Source: an uncultured Parabacteroides sp. (GTDB lineage Bacteria > Bacteroidota > Bacteroidia > Bacteroidales > Tannerellaceae). From it: a DNA stretch of 51,640 bases. The DNA lies in NCBI GenBank assembly GCA_900552465.1, contig URZO01000021.1:1-51640 (forward strand), read 5' to 3'. A program made the translations under genes and the position numbers. Positions within the stretch are counted from its first letter, which is position 1. Each line of letters starts with the position of its first letter. Under the pieces are notes generated by a model. The model was not told the origin of the DNA and did not search any database. It saw nothing but the letters and a program-made list of their open reading frames with translations. This document shows positions 9,242-16,483 of the stretch, one piece after another.

Positions 9242-9940
9242 TCATAACGGCAGTTTACGTACGTTAAGCGCTATCAGTTTGTCAAAGTAACGCTTAAGCA
9301 GCATCGTCATTGCCTCCGTTTTTACGAAATGCAGGCGTGTTTCCTCGTCCATCGGCAGCGTACCCGACGGCTTCCAATGTTCGAACCGCGCCATCGCCTC
9401 CTTTTTTTCTGCCGGGCTGTCACGAATCAGCCCCCGTTCTTGGAGGACGCGATAAACGCGCCCCGGCATCAACTGGTCGAGCGGATAGTTAGCGCAGTAG
9501 TGGCGGAAGACGTTTTGCAACATCCGGTCCTCGCGTTCGCAGTTGTACGCCTCACTGACCGGCGGCAGCGCGGTTTGTTGGCGCTTTTCGCGATCCACGA
9601 CTTGGCGATAACGGAAGTCGCTCTGTTTGTAGGCTTTCAGCCAGCAGATATACGTCCGTATGTTCAACCCCATGAAATCGCCATATTCGCCTTTGGCCCC
9701 GAGTTCGAAACAAAGCGCTACTTCGCCGTAGGTCAGCGTCGGAAACGACTCGAGCAATTCGGAACAAAGCATCGTGCCAACAACCGTCAGGTCATTGAGT
9801 TGCGGCATCTGGGAACCGACCAGGATATAAATCTGCGGCAGTAGTTCGGAGATCCGGTCCAACAGCTCTTCCGATTCCATTCCCGAAACTTTCGGTTCGG
9901 ACAATGCGGTGCACAGTCGCTGTTCTGTAATGGCATTCAT
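9242..9940 (-). CDS. Hypothetical protein, partner of DUF4373-type gene
   Basis: This predicted soluble protein of 232 residues has no signal peptide or membrane segment. I do not recognise a domain with certainty. Visible features are an acidic helical N-terminus, a central TYGEVALCFELGAKGEYGDFMGLN segment and a basic, helical C-terminal half. Its start overlaps the stop of the upstream gene in an ATGA, indicating coupled expression. Pairs of this kind, a DUF4373/Lin1244-like protein plus a roughly 230-residue partner, resemble phage or plasmid initiator and helicase-loader pairs. A replication-related role is therefore possible but rests on the neighbour. Confidence 0.7.
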   Translation of the reverse strand: MNAITEQRLCTALSEPKVSGMESEELLDRISELLPQIYILVGSQMPQLNDLTVVGTMLCSELLESFPTLTYGEVALCFELGAKGEYGDFMGLNIRTYICWLKAYKQSDFRYRQVVDREKRQQTALPPVSEAYNCEREDRMLQNVFRHYCANYPLDQLMPGRVYRVLQERGLIRDSPAEKKEAMARFEHWKPSGTLPMDEETRLHFVKTEAMTMLLKRYFDKLIALNVRKLPL

Positions 9941-10854
9941 ATAAGCCCGAGTCTTTTAGCATTCTCCGTAACAGCTTTTCCCAATTCGATAGCCTCTTGT
10001 ATTTTCGACTTTCTTTCGGGTTGAGCCGCCCGCGCAAAATTTTTCTTCGTTCCATGATTCGACTGCCAGTAATGGAAGCGGCGGGTAAAATCTTTTTTCC
10101 GTCCGACAGTATCTTGTTCTCCGCTCGAAACGATAAAATCGCAAAACTCATTCAACTTGCCGGGGAGCATCTCGTTAAACCCGATGCCTTCTCCGGATTG
10201 CCTGACAGCGGATGCCCGCCAGTCTTCATCTTCCAATAATTCATTTTTCCAAATCTCCCATTGCTCGCGCCCACTCGCCTTCGGAACGAACGGAGTGAGT
10301 GAGATTTCTTTTACTTTATTTTCTTTTTCTTTTCTTTCCTTTATCTTTCCTTTCCTTTGTTCTGCGCTGTCAACATTTTCGGGCAAGATGTCAACATTTC
10401 CCGGCAAAATGTCGACATCTTCCGGTTTCAGGCTTTTTTGAGTCCCCAAACAGATGTTCTTGTAGGGCGATACATCAATCAGCAAGTAATCTTTTTTGTC
10501 AATCCTCACTTCCTTCCGGCGCCCGGCGATCAGGAAAAACTGTTTTTGAACATCGACGGAAGTCAATATTTCAAAACGTTCATAGCTGCTTCTATCGAAA
10601 AGGCCTCTCGCCAACGCTTTGTCGACAATGTTTTGCACATCCTCCGACGTCATACCGTTCATCATCTTGCGGGCGAAAAGCATGCAGTCGTCCGGAGTCC
10701 ATTCGCAAAAGAAGCCGTTTCGGTAGATTTTACAGAATATTTTCATTAACACGACGACAGCATTACTGCCAAATTCAGCTTCAATAAGAGCAATCTTATT
10801 ATCTTCAAAAAAGTCAATCGAAAAAGGAAAATAATCTACACCTTTTAGTTCCAT
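9937..10854 (-). CDS. DUF4373 (Lin1244/Lin1753-like) protein, replication-like
   Basis: The protein has 305 residues. Its N-terminal ~110 residues (GVDYFPFSIDFFEDNKI...VVLMKIFCKIYRNGFFCEW) match the Lin1244/Lin1753 or DUF4373 domain, which is related to phage replisome-organizer N-termini and is presumed to bind DNA. A heptad-like stretch (VDILPGN, VDILPEN) is encoded by a 3 x 21-bp tandem repeat at 10368-10430. A highly charged Lys/Glu linker follows, then a C-terminal part typical of DnaD-like proteins (REQWEIWKNELLEDEDW...). It is the first gene of a two-gene operon. No integrase or structural phage genes are adjacent, so it is either a remnant or a stand-alone chromosomal pair. Confidence 0.75.
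   Translation of the reverse strand: MELKGVDYFPFSIDFFEDNKIALIEAEFGSNAVVVLMKIFCKIYRNGFFCEWTPDDCMLFARKMMNGMTSEDVQNIVDKALARGLFDRSSYERFEILTSVDVQKQFFLIAGRRKEVRIDKKDYLLIDVSPYKNICLGTQKSLKPEDVDILPGNVDILPENVDSAEQRKGKIKERKEKENKVKEISLTPFVPKASGREQWEIWKNELLEDEDWRASAVRQSGEGIGFNEMLPGKLNEFCDFIVSSGEQDTVGRKKDFTRRFHYWQSNHGTKKNFARAAQPERKSKIQEAIELGKAVTENAKRLGLI
10368..10430. repeat. 3 x 21-bp in-frame tandem repeat
   Basis: Units at 10368-10388, 10389-10409 and 10410-10430 begin TGTC(A/G)ACAT and encode VDILPxN repeats in the linker of the DUF4373-type protein. The last unit is more diverged. Copy number may vary between strains. Confidence 0.7.
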
Positions 10855-10922
10855 GATAAGAGTGATTAAATTTGAATTATGAATTTTGAATTATGAATTA
10901 TAAGAAATAAATCAATGCGTAT

Positions 10923-11127
10923 TGCCGCAGGCTCTCTTTTGCCGTTGATTTCAATCAACGGTTTAAAGGTTCGGAGGCAAAGCCTCTTCTTCTGTGGACT
11001 TTAGTCCCTTTTACAAGAGCTGACCTACAAATATTTGACAGGGGTTGAAACCCGCATAGGAATCCGGCAAAGTCGGGAATTCATTCATCCGTTGATTGAA
11101 ATCAATGGCAAAAGAGAGCCTGCGGCA
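10923..11127. repeat. 205-bp element with 39-bp terminal inverted repeats
   Basis: The ends 10923-10961 and 11089-11127 are inverted copies of 39 bases with one mismatch. The outer 21 bases also occur at 8-28. The interior has no open frame and carries several short palindromes with different stems: GAGGC-AAA-GCCTC (10974-10986), GGACT-TT-AGTCC (10996-11007) and GGGTT-GA-AACCC (11042-11053). This organisation fits a MITE or REP/BIME-type non-autonomous element. I see no clear target-site duplication. Confidence 0.7.
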
Positions 11128-11253
11128 TAAGAAAAAGCGTTGTTTTTTGTGTTCATGATATTCGGATTCATTGTTGTAAAATGTTGGATTTGCAGTTAAT
11201 TAATTCAGTTAATATCTGTTTTCATAGTCGATTATTCGGTTATGATTACAATA

Positions 11254-11282
11254 CAAATATAAGCCCTGAAAAAGCGTTTGTC
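11254..11282 (-). promoter_or_regulatory. Candidate promoter of the DUF4373-type operon
   Basis: On the minus strand TATATTTG (11261-11254) matches the -7 consensus, with a TTG about 20 bases upstream (complement at 11282-11284 region). A transcript from here would carry a leader of nearly 400 bases that includes the whole 205-bp inverted-repeat element before the DUF4373-type start codon at 10854. Confidence 0.4.
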
Positions 11283-11397
11283 AAGTAAAAAATAGAAAAC
11301 GCCCCATTCTTTATACTTTGTTAACACATTAACGAAGGCTATATTCGTCTGCAAACATCACTTTTCCTTATAATGTTCACACGCGTATAAATACATA

Positions 11398-11485
11398 GGC
11401 ATGGATTTTATTTTCCATGGGCATGGAATCGGAAATGCATGGGCATGGAATTTCAAATGCACTGGCATGGAAATGTGGGTGGATC
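11398..11485. repeat. Four contiguous 22-bp direct repeats (iteron-like)
   Basis: Units start at 11398, 11420, 11442 and 11464, each beginning GGCATGGA, with a diverged second half (often AAATGCAT). They are head-to-tail with no spacers, which excludes a CRISPR array. Unit length and contiguity resemble plasmid iterons or binding sites for a cooperative DNA-binding protein. They lie about 540 bases upstream of the DUF4373-type gene. Confidence 0.7.
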
Positions 11486-11530
11486 GTCGAGCGGCAGGCG
11501 ATTCGTGCGGAAGGAGGAACAAACGGATGA

Positions 11531-11551
11531 TAAATGATGATTTATCGGTGT
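11531..11551. repeat. Inverted copy of left-edge module
   Basis: All 21 bases are the exact reverse complement of 52-72. A shorter match of 15 bases (ATAAATCATCATTTA) lies at about 11708-11722, spanning the stop codon of the flotillin remnant. Confidence 0.75.
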
Positions 11552-11589
11552 ATTTCGTATTTGTGACATAGTGTCGGGAGTATCTGTTT

Positions 11590-11673
11590 CCCCTCTTGAG
11601 AGGGATAAGGGGTGTGTTATCTTTCTGTCTATCAATGAAAATTCACACACCCCCTACCCCCTCTCAAGAGGGG
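11590..11673. repeat. Long inverted repeat, 28-29-base arms
   Basis: CCCCTCTTGAGAGGG-ATAAGGGGTGTGT (11590-11617) pairs with its near-perfect reverse complement at 11645-11673 around a 27-base loop. Each arm also contains a small palindrome, CCCTCTTGAGAGGG. There is no coding sequence inside. It looks like a mobile hairpin element or a very strong RNA structure. Confidence 0.65.
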
Positions 11674-11715
11674 AAGGAGTTACCATCGGTCGATATGAAC
11701 ATACCGAATAAATCA

Positions 11716-12051
11716 TCATTTACCGGCTGTCTTTTCGTCCTTGCCTTTCTCTTCCGGCTTGATGATGTTCTTGACGGTTTCGCCGATCGGCAGTTTGTCC
11801 AAGACACCGAGGCTTGGGGCAACAGTCTTGACCAATTGGTTCAGAAAGTTGCCGGTAGCGCCGTTTCCGCCGTCAAAGACGGTGATGTTTCCGAGGTTGA
11901 CGATGTAGTTGGCTGCGTCGCGGATATCACTGATATTGATATTCATCAGGTAAAGACCGAACTTCCGGAGTTCCGTATCGATGTTCTCACGCACTTTGGA
12001 CAGGAACTTATCGCAGTCGGAGTTCAACTCCGACTCCTTCACCTGCCACAA
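11716..12051 (-). pseudogene. Flotillin (SPFH) remnant with internal deletion
   Basis: The open frame gives 111 residues but has only a TTG at its beginning and no proper N-terminus. Residues 8-50 (LNSDCDKFLSKVRENIDTEL, then RKFGLYLMNINISDIRDAANYI) match the end of a flotillin SPFH domain. It then jumps directly to VNLGNITVFDGGNGATGNFL and PSLGVLDKLPIG, which resemble the extreme C-terminus of flotillins. The long coiled-coil part that should lie between them is missing, and everything upstream of the SPFH end is missing too. Upstream sequence to about 12180 has no flotillin-like frame. I infer a gene that lost both its 5' end and its middle. It borders the AT-rich PUL. Confidence 0.7.
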
Positions 12052-12267
12052 CTTTCACATCGTTTTCTTCAAACCTCATTTGCCCGTTTGGATAGAGTCC
12101 CACTGCTTTTCTCCATCAGGCCGGCTAAACACCTGACAGACACACCTATATCGAAAGCGAGTAAAAAAAGAAAAAATTCTCGTACACGAAGATTTATAAT
12201 TTTTATATGGTTGCATCCATAAATTAAGCTCCTTCAAAAACAACTTCATCAATCCCCTTAAATCTTT

Positions 12268-14568
12268 CTACTTAAAGTTATGATCAAATCTACGTTGAAA
12301 ATTATGGTTATCCACATATAGTTCGATCTGCTGATTTGCTTCCACAGTATAGTACGGTGCTCCAAATAAAATATGTTCTCCTAACATCTTTTCGCCCCGA
12401 TTTTCACCGTCTACTAATATAGAGATATTTGCATCATACGCCGTTGGATTCTTTATTTGAATAATAGCCCCCTTTCCTTTCTTTCGAACAAAATTTACTT
12501 CTACATTGTCAAAACTGATTGCCAGTTGTTTAGGCAAATCAACATAAATACCCGGAATCTCAACTGCAGTCAACATCAATGCCGTCTCAGCCCAAGTAGA
12601 ACCCGGAAAAATTTCTCCTATTCCTTCGAACCAATCTGTCGTACTGATTCTCTCATTAACCCACCCTGGGGCCATTCCTGAAATTCTACGATCTTTATGA
12701 GACATATATTGAGGAAGATTAAATGCAATTTCTTTTAACAAATTCAAATACAACTCATTCCCCGTAAAACGATATAATCTCAACAGAGCAATACCAGAAT
12801 GCGTACAAATACCAGGAGAGCCATGCTTATTTTGTGTATTTGCAACTACGGCACCGGTTGAATGCATATCCAATTTATGGAACAAACTGCCTCTTGGAAA
12901 TTTATAGTCATATCCAACCACCCACGTACTAAAAAGATGTGCCATATCACAAGCGGCTTGTTTCCAATAATCACTACGAGTATGCTCATACAACAAAGAG
13001 AAAGACTCTAACAAGGCATAAGCGGATTCGCTATCACAATTTTGCAAAGCATCCCCTGGCCCACCACAAGTTATTCCTTGTTTCACATACCGTTCATACA
13101 TATAACGTGCCGAAGCCTCAGCGACCTGCATATATTCCGGCTGATCATAATAAATCGAAGCTAAAGCTAAAGCCGCTGGCACAATAGCCCCACTCGTAGA
13201 CCCCCCGACCTTGATCTCACCCGTTTCATTATCAATGAACTGTCCCCACTGATGATTTTTATTCCACAAACGAACAAAAGCATCTGCGACACCTTTGACT
13301 TTGGCCTTCCAAGATTCTTTGACTTCAATTTCCTTCAATTCCATTAGCGTAAACTGTTTCAAGATATAATACAATCCATCCCCACTTTTTCGGATAAGAT
13401 GCCAATTTTTCGTATGTGGCTTCCTTATATCCCCTCCATACCATTGATTTCCATTTTCTCCACAGTCCCAAAAAAATCCAGACGGAGAAATACCTCCTTC
13501 AAATAGCCAATCAAAATTGCGTAAAACATTCGCTTCTGTCTTCTTGGTTCCAGCAAACAACAAAGGGTAAGTTGAAATCATGCCACCAGTCCATCCGATC
13601 TGCCAATCTTGCAAAAACATTTCTCGCATGCCTACTGAATAATATCCCCATTCAGGAACGAAATTTTGAGTATTAAATTTTTCTTCTATTGTAGCAAAAC
13701 ACTCGGAAAATGGATATATCGCATTATACGATGGAGAGACCAAATCATGCCGAATTATCATATATTTCTCAAACAAATCTGATAAATATTTTGATTCAAA
13801 ATCATATATTCTAAAACGAAATTCAACCTCATCACCCTTCTTAAAATCAGCAGGTTTATCAGAAGAGACATCCATATTATTAGCTATATTATATTTAAAA
13901 TTTTCTCTAATCAAAGGACTTCTTAGAGAAAATACAGCTTGATCACGCATCCTATTCTCCTCCAACGTATAGCCATAATCGCCCCATTGATTTGATTGCT
14001 TCGTTAACAGTACAAACGACCTGTTCAATTTCGAGGAGAAAAACAAAAATGAAGGGACAGCCATAGATCCTGATCGTTCTTGGATACGAGACACCCCTTT
14101 TCCTTTCGTCAAACGAGGAACATCTGAAATGATCATCTCTCCATCTTTTTTGATATCTCGAGGGTCCAACAGTTTTGGCGAATATGCAATTTTTCTCCAT
14201 TCGAATCGATTCCCATTATAAGCAGAAGAAGGTAATAATACATAATTCTTCTCATCCCAATTATCAAAAGAAATTCTTACACCAACATTCGCAGACATCT
14301 CATTTCCATCTATTAACAAATAAGAAATAGTATAATCTGTATAAGTATCCTTTTGATCTTTGTCCGCAACAATCTTCCAATAACCAGTTCTTGTTCGTAA
14401 ATAACTTACCGGATTATCAGCATTAATTTCAAATCGGTTAACCAACTGATTATAAAATTCATAATCATAAGTTTCTACGGAATAAGATAGTTCTATATCC
14501 TTCATTGGATAAACCCCGAAAGGTAATACGAAAAACAATGTGATTATACTTAAACATCTGCTGAACAT
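12268..14568 (-). CDS. Secreted protein of unknown family, possible six-hairpin enzyme
   Basis: This protein of 766 residues has an N-terminal signal (CLSIITLFFVLPFGVYP). I do not recognise the family. The first ~280 residues look like beta-rich accessory sequence. From about residue 320 onward there are repeated helix pairs with conserved-looking W/G/H motifs (WQIGWTGGMISTYP, GGPGDALQNCDSESAYALLE, GSPGICTHSGIALLRLYRFTG), typical of an alpha/alpha toroid glycosidase or lyase. The last ~90 residues look like a beta-sandwich. It is the last gene of the PUL operon, 50 bases after its neighbour. A glycoside hydrolase or polysaccharide lyase role is inferred from fold impression and context only. 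Confidence 0.75.
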   Translation of the reverse strand: MFSRCLSIITLFFVLPFGVYPMKDIELSYSVETYDYEFYNQLVNRFEINADNPVSYLRTRTGYWKIVADKDQKDTYTDYTISYLLIDGNEMSANVGVRISFDNWDEKNYVLLPSSAYNGNRFEWRKIAYSPKLLDPRDIKKDGEMIISDVPRLTKGKGVSRIQERSGSMAVPSFLFFSSKLNRSFVLLTKQSNQWGDYGYTLEENRMRDQAVFSLRSPLIRENFKYNIANNMDVSSDKPADFKKGDEVEFRFRIYDFESKYLSDLFEKYMIIRHDLVSPSYNAIYPFSECFATIEEKFNTQNFVPEWGYYSVGMREMFLQDWQIGWTGGMISTYPLLFAGTKKTEANVLRNFDWLFEGGISPSGFFWDCGENGNQWYGGDIRKPHTKNWHLIRKSGDGLYYILKQFTLMELKEIEVKESWKAKVKGVADAFVRLWNKNHQWGQFIDNETGEIKVGGSTSGAIVPAALALASIYYDQPEYMQVAEASARYMYERYVKQGITCGGPGDALQNCDSESAYALLESFSLLYEHTRSDYWKQAACDMAHLFSTWVVGYDYKFPRGSLFHKLDMHSTGAVVANTQNKHGSPGICTHSGIALLRLYRFTGNELYLNLLKEIAFNLPQYMSHKDRRISGMAPGWVNERISTTDWFEGIGEIFPGSTWAETALMLTAVEIPGIYVDLPKQLAISFDNVEVNFVRKKGKGAIIQIKNPTAYDANISILVDGENRGEKMLGEHILFGAPYYTVEANQQIELYVDNHNFQRRFDHNFK

Positions 14569-14618
14569 ACACGCCCTATTTTTTATATTATTAAAAACAA
14601 CTATCTATTTGATAAGAA

Positions 14619-16457
14619 TTAAAATTTCTTCGTTGATTTTTTTATCCGAATAGAAGGAACTTTTCCGAACCCTTTTCTTTGTATCCATTCAGGCTGAACC
14701 ATAGGAGGAGATGCCTGCAATGCTTTTGTTTCAACCACACCGTATCCCCAATCAAACAAAGGTTCCATAAAAGAGCCTGTGTCCCCCATAGATACTTCGA
14801 TAACATCACCTAAATATGTTTCATAAACCAAACTCTTATTTTTTACCAGAAACAATTTTGACTTTAACACAGTATACAACGTTTCGATCTCACTCTCTTT
14901 CGGTATAACTTCTACTACACAACCACACAATTCTCCACGCAAAGCCTTATCAATCCATAAAAGCCGTCCATCCCATTTTTCTAACGATACAACCTGAGGC
15001 TTATTTATAAACCGAACAACAACATACACTTCACTTAACGGTTGTACCAATAAATGATCTTTCAATAAGTAAGGTTGATCTGGCAAACTAACAAAACAGC
15101 TGTTATCCAGATTTATTGATTTCCTATCAGCACGATTCACAACATTTGGTTTATAATTTCCAGGAAAACGCATGTCATAATCTCGTCTCCAACATCTTTT
15201 CCACTCATTTACAGTCGAATCAACCATATTCTCCAAATCCAGCACATTCTCGGGTACAGAAGTCAGCATACATAAAATATTTTTATATTGCGCCCACTGC
15301 GTATAAGGAGCCCGCCCCTTTCCTGACCACTCATTATAGTAACAGCCATTCCCGATTATTTGATATGGCATTTGTGTTCTATTTTTTATAACCAACTTCC
15401 ATGGAACAATCTGAGAACAAGCTCCTGTATATCCCCCATATTCAGAGATAAACGCTCCTAACGTATAATTTTTATCGACATAGAAAGAACGTTTAACGTA
15501 AGCCGTATCCTCATACAAGTATGATGGCCTAGTATCCTTTATCATATATGGATATTGAACCTTTTCTTTTCGAGCCTTTTCTACTATTTCCAATGACGGC
15601 TTGTAATCCGACAATATGGGATGTATAGCTAATATGGCACCAGATCCAGAAATACTCAGATCCCCCGTATTATCTCTCCCAAACCACAAACAACAGAAGT
15701 AATCAGACGCTTCCCAATTCGAATTATTTGGAACAACTCCTTTTCCTCTCATCTCTGCTCCGCCAATCACTCCCCAGCTATAATGAACAGCAAGCTCCTC
15801 CACATAAGCATTTACGACCTTTTCCGCTAAAGTTGAGATCTCCTTATCCTTCGCAAAATCTAACAAATTCAACCATCCGACAATACTATAAGCCTGATAA
15901 ATACTAGAATTCCATTCACCCTCCCCATATTTTAAAAAGCGATTACCCCACGTCAAAATCCAATTTCTCATTTGTCCATAACGCTTTACAGCCAATTCTG
16001 TTTTCTGAGGCAATAATTCCAATGCAGCTTGAGCAATAAGAAATCCCGAAGTTCTCTCCATATTCAAGTGATTTTCAGTGCCCTCACTCTCCCATAAATT
16101 TCCTTCCAACTGATGAGACAAAATCTCTTGCAATCTTGATTGTATGGCAGGAGCCATCCGGAAATCATAAAGAATACGAACCAAGCCGATTGATGCAAAA
16201 TGAAAAACGCCCCTTTCTGCTAACAACGATACATACTTATTCGCTATAGAATCTTGAATTCCATACTTTGTAAAGCGAGCTAATGCAATAGGATAATAAT
16301 ATTTCTCCGGGTCTCCAATTGACAAAGAAGGCGGAATATACTCGTCCGCAATATAATCAACAATTTTGTCACGATATTGAGGCCCACTATTCACACCAAA
16401 CAAATTCAGTATGGGAACAAACAGGAAAATCCAAAACAATATAATACCACTCTTCAT
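14619..16457 (-). CDS. Secreted lyase-like protein of unknown family, paralog of next upstream gene
   Basis: I start at 16457 (MKSGIILFWIFLFVPILNLFG, a signal peptide), giving 612 residues; the open frame runs 12 codons further upstream into the preceding gene. Counted from this start, GTENHLNMERTSG surrounds His130 and GEGEWNSSIYQ surrounds Tyr187, followed by a GGAEMRGKG segment. The same three signatures occur in the same order in the adjacent 723-residue protein. Helix-rich sequence up to about residue 300 and beta-rich sequence after it fit an alpha/alpha toroid plus beta-sandwich, as in many polysaccharide lyases. The family is not one I can name. The proposed His/Tyr catalytic pair is inference. 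Confidence 0.75.
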   Translation of the reverse strand: MKSGIILFWIFLFVPILNLFGVNSGPQYRDKIVDYIADEYIPPSLSIGDPEKYYYPIALARFTKYGIQDSIANKYVSLLAERGVFHFASIGLVRILYDFRMAPAIQSRLQEILSHQLEGNLWESEGTENHLNMERTSGFLIAQAALELLPQKTELAVKRYGQMRNWILTWGNRFLKYGEGEWNSSIYQAYSIVGWLNLLDFAKDKEISTLAEKVVNAYVEELAVHYSWGVIGGAEMRGKGVVPNNSNWEASDYFCCLWFGRDNTGDLSISGSGAILAIHPILSDYKPSLEIVEKARKEKVQYPYMIKDTRPSYLYEDTAYVKRSFYVDKNYTLGAFISEYGGYTGACSQIVPWKLVIKNRTQMPYQIIGNGCYYNEWSGKGRAPYTQWAQYKNILCMLTSVPENVLDLENMVDSTVNEWKRCWRRDYDMRFPGNYKPNVVNRADRKSINLDNSCFVSLPDQPYLLKDHLLVQPLSEVYVVVRFINKPQVVSLEKWDGRLLWIDKALRGELCGCVVEVIPKESEIETLYTVLKSKLFLVKNKSLVYETYLGDVIEVSMGDTGSFMEPLFDWGYGVVETKALQASPPMVQPEWIQRKGFGKVPSIRIKKSTKKF

Positions 16458-16483
16458 AAAAACACCACAATTTCTCCCAAAAA

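Larger units (their letters stand above)
10855..11715. other. Repeat-rich intergenic region without genes
   Basis: About 860 bases lie between the DUF4373-type operon and the flotillin remnant. In order it holds an AT-rich direct repeat of GAATTATGAATT type (about 10872-10900), the 205-bp inverted-repeat element, a candidate minus-strand promoter (11254-11261), four 22-bp direct repeats (11398-11485), an inverted copy of the left-edge module (11531-11551), and a long inverted repeat (11590-11673). Open frames here are short and cross the repeats, so I call none. Confidence 0.75.

Noticed and set aside
11398..11485. CRISPR array
   Set aside because: The 22-bp units are contiguous without spacers and no cas genes are present.
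11453..11650. 65-codon minus-strand open frame
   Set aside because: It runs across the 22-bp repeats and the inverted repeat; composition reflects repeats, not a protein.
12015..12035. Palindrome AGTCGGAGTT-C-AACTCCGACT as an attachment site
   Set aside because: It is perfect, but it has no second copy at the other end of the island and no integrase nearby, so a role in integration is unsupported.
11596..12222. 208-codon plus-strand open frame
   Set aside because: It is antisense to the flotillin remnant, which has clear homology on the other strand, and starts in a hairpin repeat.
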